Below are positions 1-5,924 of a stretch of DNA of 16,409 nt, piece after piece. Each line of letters begins with the position of its first letter. Within the stretch, counting starts at the first letter, position 1. The DNA comes from DATJUC01 sp035502675 (GTDB lineage Bacteria > Vulcanimicrobiota > Vulcanimicrobiia > Vulcanimicrobiales > Vulcanimicrobiaceae), in assembly GCA_035502675.1 (NCBI GenBank), contig DATJUC010000248.1:1-16409 (forward strand). Direction: 5' to 3'. The notes beneath the pieces were generated by a model. The model ran no database searches. It saw nothing but the letters and a program-made list of their open reading frames with translations, and was not told where the DNA came from. A program made the translations under genes and the position numbers.

Positions 1-456
1 CGGCAGTTCCGCGAGATCCCGGGCATCATGGCGGGCACCACCAAGCCGGACTACGGAACGACCGTCGACATCGTGACGCGCGCGGCGCTCAAGGAAATGA
101 TTCTCCCGGCGCTCATTCCGGTCGGCGTACCGGTGGTCGTCGTGCTGCTCTCGTACTTCGGCGTCTTCAAAGACGACGCAGGTGCGCAGATGATGGGCGG
201 CATCCTAGTGGGGTCGATCGTCACCGGCCTGTTCGTCGCGATCTCGATGACGACCGGCGGCGGCGCGTGGGACAACGCCAAAAAGTACATCGAGGACGGC
301 CATTTCGGGGGCAAGGGCTCGATCGCGCACCAAGCGGCCGTCACCGGCGATACGGTCGGCGATCCGTACAAAGACACGGCCGGTCCGGCCATCAATCCCA
401 TGATCAAGGTGCTCAATATCGTGGCTCTCTTGCTGGTCGGTTTTCTCGTGAAGTAA
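1..456 (+). CDS. hppA: Membrane-bound proton-translocating pyrophosphatase, C-terminal part (5' end outside window)
   Basis: The reading frame is open from base 1 and ends at TAA 454-456, giving about 151 residues. They match the C-terminus of membrane pyrophosphatases, integral proteins that couple pyrophosphate hydrolysis to H+ (or Na+) export. Visible family signatures are the opening RQFREIPGIM stretch, a GGAWDNAKKYIE segment and the strongly conserved AAVTGDTVGDPYKDTAGPAINP-type region, followed by a last hydrophobic helix ending in FLVK. Two hydrophobic helices lie before GGAWDN. The in-frame ATG at 28 is internal, not the start. The residues that separate K+-dependent from K+-independent enzymes and H+ from Na+ pumps lie upstream, so the ion and subtype cannot be set. 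A strong hairpin follows 33 bases after the stop. Confidence 0.95.
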   Translation, partial: RQFREIPGIMAGTTKPDYGTTVDIVTRAALKEMILPALIPVGVPVVVVLLSYFGVFKDDAGAQMMGGILVGSIVTGLFVAISMTTGGGAWDNAKKYIEDGHFGGKGSIAHQAAVTGDTVGDPYKDTAGPAINPMIKVLNIVALLLVGFLVK

Positions 457-488
457 GGGAAGCGGCCTTTCCTCATCGACTCCTAAGG

Positions 489-523
489 AATCGGCGGTGC
501 GCGACGCGAGCGCACCGCCGATT
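489..523 (+). terminator. Intrinsic-terminator-like hairpin after hppA
   Basis: A perfect 13-bp stem (489-501 with 511-523, starting AATCGGCGGTGCG) encloses a 9-base loop. It lies 33 bases after the pyrophosphatase stop and just before the next gene. The following bases (CTGCTTG) are only weakly T-rich, so termination is likely but not canonical. Confidence 0.7.
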
Positions 524-530
524 CTGCTTG

Positions 531-536
531 TACAAT
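531..536 (+). promoter_or_regulatory. Possible -10 element (TACAAT) for the M48 protease gene
   Basis: TACAAT matches the -10 consensus at five of six positions and ends six bases before the ATG at 543, so transcription would begin at about the start codon. There is no Shine-Dalgarno sequence before this ATG, which fits a leaderless message. The matching -35 region would fall inside the preceding hairpin and is not convincing. Confidence 0.4.
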
Positions 537-542
537 GACTGC

Positions 543-1598
543 ATGCTCGTAAAGGCGCTCCACCGGCCGGCGGTCATTACCGTCGCCATCATTTGTCTAC
601 CAGCATTTGCGCTCGGCGCGGATAGCATTCCGCAACAGCAGATGCAATGGGAGATGCAAGCCGGACAACAAGAGTACGCGCAGATGATGCAGCGCGGCGA
701 GATCGTGGCGCAGTCGCCGCTCTACGCGTCGCTCGAGCCCGTCGCTCAGCGCGTGGCAGCCGTCGCCGATCCGCAATACTTCGCGCCGTTTCGTTTCATC
801 CTGGTCAACGAGCGATCGCCCAACGCGATGGCGACGCCGGGCGGCAACGTCTACGTGACCGTCCCGATGTTGCAGTTCGCGCAGAACCAGGACGAACTCG
901 CCGGCGTGCTCTGTCACGAAGTCTCGCACGACATCCACCACGACGTCTACAATAACAACCGCAAGGTGCAGGGACTGACGCTTGCGGGCAGCCTTTTGGG
1001 CGCCTTCATGGGGCCGTACAACTATCTCGGTCAGGCGGCCGTCGCCGGCGGCGCCGGGATGCAAGCCTTGTCCTATTCCCGCAAGGACGAATCGAACGCC
1101 GACCACACCGGCGCATACATCTGCGCGCAGGCCGGCTTCAATCCGTGGGGCATGGTCTGGCTGTTTCAGCGCTACGCACAGCTTCCGGCGCAAACGCACG
1201 GTGCGGGATCGATGGAAGCGTTCTCCGATCACCCGCACGACGACCATCGCATCACCGACTTGGAGAATCTCTTCCGCAGCGATACCGCAACCTTTGGCAA
1301 GTTCGTCGACAATCCGAGCGCGGCGCAGCCCCTCCCGTCGCCGGCCCCGATGCAAGCGTATCAAGGCGGCGGAAACTATCAGACCGGCCCGGGCGGCACG
1401 TACCGGGGTGGTCCGTATCAGGGCGGCCCTTATCAAGGCGGTCCCTATCAGGGCGGGCCTTACCAAGGCGGCAGCCCGCCGGGGCAGTCGCAGCCGACGG
1501 TGCCGATGCCGCAGTGGACTCCGGCGCCCTCCCAGTCGCAGCCTCAGCCGCCGCAGCCGCCGTCCCAGCAAGGAAGCGCGCCCTCGCCGCCTAAATAA
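543..1598 (+). CDS. Secreted M48-family zinc metalloprotease with repeat-rich C-terminal tail
   Basis: A 351-residue protein from ATG 543; the longer open frame upstream runs back through hppA and the hairpin and is not used. Residues 1-26 form a Sec signal peptide ending near FALGA. The catalytic zinc site is HEVSH at 125-129, followed by a third-ligand region YSRKDESNAD (Glu183) and the family's late SDHP...HRI block near 228-237, so the protease looks intact and periplasmic or secreted. M48 members with signal peptides include BepA/LoiP-type envelope quality-control proteases. Residues about 260-351 are a Gly/Pro/Gln-rich tail with tandem GGPYQ pentapeptides, with no counterpart in the minimal protease domain. 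The next gene starts 8 bases later, suggesting co-expression. The specific substrate is unknown. Confidence 0.9.
   Translation: MLVKALHRPAVITVAIICLPAFALGADSIPQQQMQWEMQAGQQEYAQMMQRGEIVAQSPLYASLEPVAQRVAAVADPQYFAPFRFILVNERSPNAMATPGGNVYVTVPMLQFAQNQDELAGVLCHEVSHDIHHDVYNNNRKVQGLTLAGSLLGAFMGPYNYLGQAAVAGGAGMQALSYSRKDESNADHTGAYICAQAGFNPWGMVWLFQRYAQLPAQTHGAGSMEAFSDHPHDDHRITDLENLFRSDTATFGKFVDNPSAAQPLPSPAPMQAYQGGGNYQTGPGGTYRGGPYQGGPYQGGPYQGGPYQGGSPPGQSQPTVPMPQWTPAPSQSQPQPPQPPSQQGSAPSPPK
1408..1473 (+). repeat. Tandem 15-bp repeat encoding GGPYQ
   Basis: About four copies of a 15-base unit (GGCGGNCCNTAYCARG-like) encode consecutive GGPYQ pentapeptides in the M48 protease tail, with a degenerate first copy (GGTYR). 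Copies differ mostly at third codon positions, so the peptide rather than the DNA is conserved. Confidence 0.85.
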
Positions 1599-1605
1599 CG
1601 GGCTT

Positions 1606-1992
1606 GTGGCAGCCCGGTTCTTCGTGGTGCTCTTCGCGCTCGCGGCTTTGATGCTCGCGTCCCCGACACTTTTGCGCGCGCAGCAGGTTCCGGCACAGAC
1701 CTGGCAGACTCAGAGGTGGCAGTCGCAGCAATGGCAGCCCGCCAACTGGCAGACGCAAACCTGGCAGTCGCAGCAGTGGCAGCCGCAGCAGTACGGCTCG
1801 CAACTGACCAAGCCGCAACAGTGGCAAACGCAAATCTGGCAGCCGCAGACGTGGCAACCCGCAACCTTTTACGGTCAGCCCGCGCCGGGGAACTCGGCTG
1901 CGCCGTCACCCGGCCCGTCGCCGACGGCGACGGCCTCACCGCTGAGTGCGATTACTCCGGGTTCGTCGCCGGCACCGGCGGCGTCGCCGTAG
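1606..1992 (+). CDS. Small secreted Trp-Gln pentapeptide-repeat protein (function unknown)
   Basis: A 128-residue protein read from GTG 1606, 8 bases after the M48 stop, with no obvious ribosome site, so translational coupling is likely. The N-terminus is a good Sec signal peptide (AARFFVVLFALAALMLAS, cleavage near LRA-QQ). The mature part carries nine WQ pairs spaced by five residues. They group into three 15-residue super-repeats of the form WQTQx-WQ(S/P)Q(Q/T)-WQPxx, the second and third separated by YGSQLTKPQQ. The C-terminal 40 or so residues are Pro/Ser/Ala-rich. I do not recognise the family. The signal peptide, lack of stops and protein-level periodicity argue for a real gene. Its last 41 bases overlap the convergent membrane-protein gene. 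Confidence 0.7.
   Translation: MAARFFVVLFALAALMLASPTLLRAQQVPAQTWQTQRWQSQQWQPANWQTQTWQSQQWQPQQYGSQLTKPQQWQTQIWQPQTWQPATFYGQPAPGNSAAPSPGPSPTATASPLSAITPGSSPAPAASP
1702..1869 (+). repeat. 45-bp/15-bp repeat encoding WQxxx pentapeptides
   Basis: Nine TGG-CAR codon pairs recur in steps of 15 bases (with one 10-residue interruption), arranged as three 45-base super-units. The segment around TGGCAGTCGCAGCAGTGGCAGCC is almost identical in the first two super-units, which suggests recent duplication. Confidence 0.85.
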
Positions 1993-2488
1993 CCGCCGCT
2001 ATCTCCGCACGATACTTGCGGTAGATCACGACGTAGCTCGCGATCACGAACGCGATCGCGAAGCCGAGCATCGCGTCGCCGACGGTTGCGCCCATGCTTC
2101 CGGTATGCGGTGCGAGCGTGCGCACCGAGAATCTGACGCCGAACGCCACGACGAAGACCAGCATCGTGATCCACGACGAACCGAGATACATGACGCCGGG
2201 CCGGTCCGCCGGACGCACGTCGGTATGCATGCCGCGTAAGATTCCGAAGGGGATGCCGCCGAGCGCGCCGATCAGCACTCCAAGTCCGATTTGCCATTCC
2301 GGCGCCGGGAACATGACCTCACCGGCGTAGACCACCCAGCCCGCCAAAAAGCAGAGCAGGACGGGCTGCAGCCACATGCGCGTCACGCTGATGCGCTGAG
2401 GCCGCAGAAAACGAATCGTGAGAATCACGATGACGACGAACAGGGGCAGCAGCTGCGCCCACACCGGCGCCGGTCCGTTGGCTTGCAT
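1952..2488 (-). CDS. Small multi-pass membrane protein, CcdC/DUF1453-like
   Basis: A 178-residue protein from ATG 2488 to the stop at 1952-1954. It has about five hydrophobic segments: PVWAQLLPLFVVIVIL, WLQPVLLCFLAGWVVYAG, IGLGVLIGALGGIPFGIL, GSSWITMLVFVVAFGVRF and AMLGFAIAFVIASYVVIY. The arrangement of a Gly-rich third helix followed by a charged turn (RGMHTDVR) and two more helices resembles CcdC-type proteins (DUF1453), a family without a firm biochemical role. This assignment is from recalled pattern, not a search. The C-terminal tail is Ala/Thr/Pro-rich and overlaps the end of the convergent Trp-Gln repeat gene. It follows rplL by 61 bases with a hairpin between, and no clear ribosome site precedes the ATG. 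Confidence 0.65.
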   Translation of the reverse strand: MQANGPAPVWAQLLPLFVVIVILTIRFLRPQRISVTRMWLQPVLLCFLAGWVVYAGEVMFPAPEWQIGLGVLIGALGGIPFGILRGMHTDVRPADRPGVMYLGSSWITMLVFVVAFGVRFSVRTLAPHTGSMGATVGDAMLGFAIAFVIASYVVIYRKYRAEIAAATATPPVPATNPE

Positions 2489-2509
2489 GTGCGAGTCTCA
2501 CAAGGTCCC

Positions 2510-2538
2510 CGCCAAGGCTTCGCAACGAAGCCTTGGCG
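2510..2538 (-). terminator. Terminator-like hairpin after rplL
   Basis: A perfect 13-bp stem (2510-2522 with 2526-2538, core GCCAAGGCTTCG) closes a 3-base loop 11 bases after the rplL stop. No T-tract follows on the minus strand, so efficiency is uncertain. Its position where rpoB would normally begin makes it the likely end of the rplJL unit. Confidence 0.65.
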
Positions 2539-2549
2539 CAAGAACGGCG

Positions 2550-2924
2550 TTACTTGATCTCGACCTTCGCGCCGGCGTCTTCGAGTTTCTTCTTGACGGC
2601 CTCGGCTTCGTCTTTGGGAACGCCTTCCTTGACGGCCTTGGGGGCGCTCTCGACGAACGCTTTGGCTTCGGTCAGTCCCAAGCTCGTCAGCTCGCGCACG
2701 GCCTTGATGACTTTGATCTTCTCGGGTCCGGCCTCGGCCAGGATGACGTCGAACTCGGTCTTTTCGGCGGCCGGCGCGGCGGCGGCACCGCCCGGCGCTG
2801 CGGCCATCATCGCGACCGGCGCCGCGGCCGAAACGCCGTACTTCTCCTCGAGCTGCTTTACGAGATCTGCCAGCTCGAGCACCGTGAGTTTATCGATTTG
2901 TTCGATGAGTTCGGCTACTGCCAT
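2550..2924 (-). CDS. rplL: Ribosomal protein bL12 (L7/L12)
   Basis: A 124-residue acidic protein of normal family length. It has the N-terminal dimerisation helices (IDKLTVLELADLVKQLEEKYGV), an Ala/Pro/Gly-rich hinge (residues about 34-54) and the C-terminal factor-binding domain (FDVILAEAGPEKIKVIKAVR ... GLTEAKAFVESAP). It forms the ribosomal stalk with L10 and recruits translation GTPases. ATG 2924 is preceded by AAGGAGAA at good distance. It lies 15 bases downstream of rplJ and is co-transcribed with it. Unlike the usual order, rpoB does not follow. Confidence 0.98.
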   Translation of the reverse strand: MAVAELIEQIDKLTVLELADLVKQLEEKYGVSAAAPVAMMAAAPGGAAAAPAAEKTEFDVILAEAGPEKIKVIKAVRELTSLGLTEAKAFVESAPKAVKEGVPKDEAEAVKKKLEDAGAKVEIK

Positions 2925-2939
2925 GATTTCTGGTTCTCC

Positions 2940-3470
2940 TTATGCGTTGGTTGCCGCGGCTTCTCTCTGCTCGCGGATAGCGTTGAGCGCGCGGACGAGG
3001 CCGCTCTGATTGCCCGAGAGCACCGTCACCAGGCCGCGCAGCGGCGAGACGAGCGTGCCGACGAGCTTTGCCAAAAGCTCTTCTTTGGACGGCAGCGATG
3101 CGAGGATCTCGACCTGCGCCGCGTCGACGACGCGGCCGTCGATGAATGCGGCTTTGATGCCGATTTTCTTGGTGCCGTCGCTGAACGTTTTGAGCGCCTT
3201 CGCCGGACCGATCGGATCGCGACCCGCAAAAACGACGCCGGTCGGACCGGCGAGAAAACGCTCCACCTGCGCGGCGACGTCGCCGGCGGCGATCTTGAAG
3301 AGCGTGTTCTTCACGACCGCGTACGTCGTACCGTCTTTGCGCAGCTCGCCGCGCAGCTTGGTGATCTCTTCGACCGTCAAGCCGGCGAAATCGGTGAAGA
3401 ATAGATTCTCCGCGCCGGCGAGCCGTTCGCGCAGTTCCTGCACCGCGGATTCTTTTCGTGCCGTAGGCAT
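2940..3470 (-). CDS. rplJ: Ribosomal protein uL10
   Basis: A 176-residue protein with typical L10 features: the early LRERLAGAENLFFTDFAGLTVEEITKLR segment, KNTLFKIAA, the GPTGVVFAGRDPIGPAKAL block, and a C-terminal helix that binds L12 dimers. L10 is the base of the stalk and, as L10(L12)4, the repressor of its own operon. ATG 3470 has AAGGAAAG upstream. The 150-base leader contains an L10-type regulatory RNA and a terminator, annotated separately. Length and sequence are normal. Confidence 0.98.
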   Translation of the reverse strand: MPTARKESAVQELRERLAGAENLFFTDFAGLTVEEITKLRGELRKDGTTYAVVKNTLFKIAAGDVAAQVERFLAGPTGVVFAGRDPIGPAKALKTFSDGTKKIGIKAAFIDGRVVDAAQVEILASLPSKEELLAKLVGTLVSPLRGLVTVLSGNQSGLVRALNAIREQREAAATNA

Positions 3471-3494
3471 GCGTCTTCGCTTTCCTTAAAGACG

Positions 3495-3526
3495 AAAAAA
3501 GCGCTCCATCCGTCCGGAGGGCGCTC
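3495..3526 (-). terminator. Attenuator-like intrinsic terminator in the rplJ leader
   Basis: On the minus strand AGCGCCCTCCG pairs with CGGATGGAGCGCT (a bulged stem, 3515-3525 with 3500-3512). A run of six Ts follows at once (3500-3495). It is the only hairpin in the window with a canonical U-tract, and it lies between the L10 leader and the rplJ ribosome site, so it can act only as a leader attenuator. Confidence 0.85.
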
Positions 3527-3544
3527 GACGAACCAACACAAAAG

Positions 3545-3620
3545 AAGGGTCGCGTATCGCGTCCTCGGTAGGAGTCTTGCGACATTACCCCCTCTCGGGG
3601 ACCTACGGTCTTCGGAGCCG
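3545..3620 (-). ncRNA. Ribosomal protein L10 leader RNA
   Basis: Read on the minus strand, the leader has CCGAAGACCGTAGG, a CCCC-GAGA-GGGG hairpin with GNRA-type loop (3600-3589), then the conserved CTCCTACCGAGG. GTAGG (3606-3602) pairs with CCTAC (3572-3568). A CGCG-ATA-CGCG hairpin follows. This matches the L10 leader family, to which the L10(L12)4 complex binds. With the downstream terminator, the likely mechanism is autogenous transcription attenuation as known for Bacillus subtilis rplJL. The identification comes from visible motifs; a covariance search was not run. Confidence 0.85.
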
Positions 3621-3626
3621 TCGCTT

Positions 3627-3655
3627 AGGGTATCACAAGCCGTCGAGGCGCGCAA
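3627..3655 (-). promoter_or_regulatory. Promoter of rplJ-rplL
   Basis: On the minus strand, TTGCGC (-35, 3655-3650) is followed 17 bases later by TACCCT (-10, 3632-3627) preceded by TTGTGA. Start of transcription would be near 3620, exactly at the front of the L10 leader. The same TTGCGY-17-TANCNT layout occurs before rpmG. Confidence 0.6.
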
Positions 3656-3686
3656 CGTCCGACGGATCGCTGATGAAGGAGCCGCA

Positions 3687-4403
3687 ATGGATGAAGGCCA
3701 GCACCGTCACGACCGCCGCACGTTCTTGGGCGCGGCGGCCATGAGCCTAGGAGCTTTCGGAGCCGCCGGGAGCGCCCTCCCGGCCGGAGCGGCCGGGGCT
3801 GGGGGACCGTCTCCGGCCGCCGAGACGCCCGAGGCCGCATTAGCTCTCTTAAAGGAAGGCAATGCCCGGTTCGTCAGCGGCCAATCGAAATGCGGGCCTC
3901 TCACCGCCCGGGTGATCGAGCTGGAAGCCGGCCAAGCGCCGTTCGCGATCGTGCTGGGGTGCTCGGACTCGCGCGTTCCGATCGAGACCATTTTCGACCA
4001 GATCCCCGGGAACGTGTTCGTGGTCCGCGTGGCGGGCAATTTCCTCACGACAGACGGCCTCGGCTCGATCGAGTACGGGGTGGCGGCGCTCAAGGCGTCG
4101 CTGCTGGTGGTGCTGGGCCACAGCGCCTGCGGCGCGGTCAAAGCGACGGTCGACTTCCTCAAAGATGGAAACCCCCAGCCGGGACACATCCAGAGCCTGG
4201 TGACCGCAATCGAGCCCGCGGCCAAGGCCGCCCGATCGGCTCCCGGCGATTGGCTGAGCAACGCGATCGCAGAGAACGTCCGCCAGAACGTGCACGCCTC
4301 GACGGCACGCTCGACGATCGTCTCCGACGCGGTGAACTCCGGAAAGCTGGAGGTGGTGGGCGCCGTCTACGAACTCGGAACCGGGAAGGTCGCCTTCCTC
4401 TAA
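3687..4403 (+). CDS. Tat-exported beta-class carbonic anhydrase
   Basis: A 238-residue protein from ATG 3687, with AAGGAG five bases upstream. Residues 10-15 (RRTFLG) plus the following Ala/Gly-rich hydrophobic stretch form a twin-arginine signal, so the folded zinc enzyme is probably delivered to the periplasm. The beta-carbonic anhydrase core starts near residue 47. Zinc ligands Cys92, His145 and Cys148 are present (in GCSDSRVP and GHSACGAV), as is the catalytic Asp94/Arg96 pair. The enzyme interconverts CO2 and bicarbonate. Length after the signal is usual for the family. It is transcribed away from rplJ, with only about 215 bases between the two starts, and is followed by the sedolisin gene on the same strand. 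Confidence 0.93.
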   Translation: MDEGQHRHDRRTFLGAAAMSLGAFGAAGSALPAGAAGAGGPSPAAETPEAALALLKEGNARFVSGQSKCGPLTARVIELEAGQAPFAIVLGCSDSRVPIETIFDQIPGNVFVVRVAGNFLTTDGLGSIEYGVAALKASLLVVLGHSACGAVKATVDFLKDGNPQPGHIQSLVTAIEPAAKAARSAPGDWLSNAIAENVRQNVHASTARSTIVSDAVNSGKLEVVGAVYELGTGKVAFL

Positions 4404-4507
4404 GTCCCCAGTGTAAATTGCCGCTATGTGGCTTTTGTCGAATGTGCTACCCTTCTGACACTTCCCCTTACGGGATCCGCTTTTTCTTTTTTGCGTGGAG
4501 GCTTCAG

Positions 4508-5836
4508 TTGGAAGGACGGAAAGGATTGTTCGTTCGGCCGATGGCGTTGGTCGCGGTGGCGGCCCTGGCGGCGTGTTCGAGCGGCGGCGTCAATCAAATG
4601 CTGCCTAGCAGCGGTGCGGGTGCCGCGCCCGCCGCGACGACGGAAGGTGCGGCGCCGGCGCCGTCACCCCACAACTATCGCGAAGTCTGCGGGCAAGTCG
4701 CGGCCGGATACTCGCGCTGCTTTGCGCTGGTGCGCACCGACGTCGGCGGCGTTCCCGGAGGATATCACGGCCTTTACGGCTCCGATCGCGCTCACTCGTC
4801 GCCCTCGGGTTACGGACCGTCGCAACTCGACAAGGCGTACGGCCTGTCGACGAGCGGCGGCAGCGGCCAAACCGTCGCGCTGGTGGAGTCCGGTGACTAC
4901 CCGACGGCCGCAGCAGATCTTTCGACGTATCGCTCGGAGTACGGCCTATCGTCCTGCACGACCTCGAACGGCTGCTTCGAGAAAGTCGGTCAAACCGGTT
5001 CGACGACCAAACTCCCGAAGGAAAACGCGGGTTGGGCCGAAGAGACGGCGCTCGACATGGACATGGTCTCGGCGACCTGTCCTAACTGCCACATCATCAT
5101 CGTGGAAGCGAACAGCGCCTCGAATAGCAATCTGGCTGCCGCCGAGAACGAAGCGGCGACCTTGCACGCAACGGTCATCAGCAACTCGTACGGCGGAAGC
5201 GAGAGCGGCTCGTCCAACTCGGCGTACGATCACAGCGGCATCGTGATTACCGCCAGCGCCGGCGACAACGGATATGCCGAAGGCTCGCAGCAGCCGTGCT
5301 CGTACGCGACGGTCGTCTGCACGGGCGGCTCGTCGCTGGTAACCGCGAGCAACTCGCGCGGCTACAGCGAAACGGTGTGGAACGATCTGTCGGCCGGGTA
5401 CGGCGCGACAGGAAGCGGCTGTTCGTCGTACGTCGCCAAACCTTCATGGCAGACCGACAAGGGCTGCACGAAGCGCTCTCAGTCCGACGTTTCGTTCGAT
5501 GCCGATCCCGAGAACGGCGTCGCGGTCTACGACAGCACGTCGTACGACGGCTACAAAGGCTGGCTGGTCTTCGGCGGCACCAGCGTCGCGGCTCCGGCAA
5601 TCGCCGGGATCTACGGGTTGGCCGGCAACGGCAGCTCGCTCGGACCCAACGCCGCGCAGCGCATTTGGAACGACGCCGGAAGCGGCCTTTACTCGGTAAC
5701 CAGCGGCAACAATCTCGCGAGCCGAGGGAAGTGCAACAGCGCCTATCCCTATATCTGCACCGCGGGCACGAATACCGACGGCGTTTACTCCGGCCCGACC
5801 GGCTGGGGCACGCCCGACGGAACCACCGACTTCTAA
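4508..5836 (+). CDS. Sedolisin-family (S53) serine peptidase lipoprotein
   Basis: A 442-residue protein read from TTG 4508, chosen because GGAGG lies six bases upstream and the start gives a compact lipoprotein signal (MEGRKGLFVRPMALVAVAALAAC, lipid Cys23). ATG 4541 is the alternative. The S53 domain runs from about residue 100. The catalytic triad is Glu179/Asp183 (EETALD) and Ser359 (FGGTSVAAP), with the oxyanion Asp253 in SAGDNG. The C-terminal TGWGTPDGT block is the calcium-site region. Sedolisins are usually acid-active endopeptidases made with a long propeptide of about 180 residues; here only about 75 residues separate the lipid Cys from the catalytic core. Several Cys pairs suggest disulfides. 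It is probably anchored in the envelope and extracytoplasmic. It may share transcripts with the carbonic anhydrase gene 104 bases upstream. Confidence 0.88.
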   Translation: MEGRKGLFVRPMALVAVAALAACSSGGVNQMLPSSGAGAAPAATTEGAAPAPSPHNYREVCGQVAAGYSRCFALVRTDVGGVPGGYHGLYGSDRAHSSPSGYGPSQLDKAYGLSTSGGSGQTVALVESGDYPTAAADLSTYRSEYGLSSCTTSNGCFEKVGQTGSTTKLPKENAGWAEETALDMDMVSATCPNCHIIIVEANSASNSNLAAAENEAATLHATVISNSYGGSESGSSNSAYDHSGIVITASAGDNGYAEGSQQPCSYATVVCTGGSSLVTASNSRGYSETVWNDLSAGYGATGSGCSSYVAKPSWQTDKGCTKRSQSDVSFDADPENGVAVYDSTSYDGYKGWLVFGGTSVAAPAIAGIYGLAGNGSSLGPNAAQRIWNDAGSGLYSVTSGNNLASRGKCNSAYPYICTAGTNTDGVYSGPTGWGTPDGTTDF

Positions 5837-5850
5837 GACGGCGGCGGTCA

Positions 5851-5893
5851 AAATAGGAGCGAGGCGCGGATAACCCGCGCCTCGCTCCTATTT
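5851..5893. terminator. Bidirectional terminator between the sedolisin gene and rplA
   Basis: A perfect 19-bp inverted repeat (5851-5869 with 5875-5893, beginning AAATAGGAGCGAGG) with a 5-base loop sits between convergent genes. Each strand ends in TATTT, a short U-rich tail, so it can stop transcription from both sides. It marks the boundary between the inserted plus-strand pair and the ribosomal block. Confidence 0.85.
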
Positions 5894-5924
5894 CAGGATC
5901 CTCCCGAAGACGAGGTCGCCGAAA

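Noticed and set aside
597..1571. Long minus-strand open frame opposite the M48 protease
   Set aside because: Arg/Leu-rich shadow of a GC-rich gene with no domain or ribosome site; the plus-strand frame has a signal peptide and HEVSH.
1408..1870. Regularly spaced repeats that could suggest a CRISPR-like array
   Set aside because: Units are 15 or 45 bases, in frame, without spacers, and encode GGPYQ and WQxxx peptides.
3890..4507. Upstream extension of the sedolisin frame into the carbonic anhydrase gene
   Set aside because: Translation there is Arg-rich noise in the wrong frame of an intact gene; the ribosome site and lipoprotein signal place the start at 4508.
4404..4507. Promoter candidates (TTGTCG, TACCCT) before the sedolisin gene
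   Set aside because: No pair has an acceptable spacing, so no promoter is claimed there.
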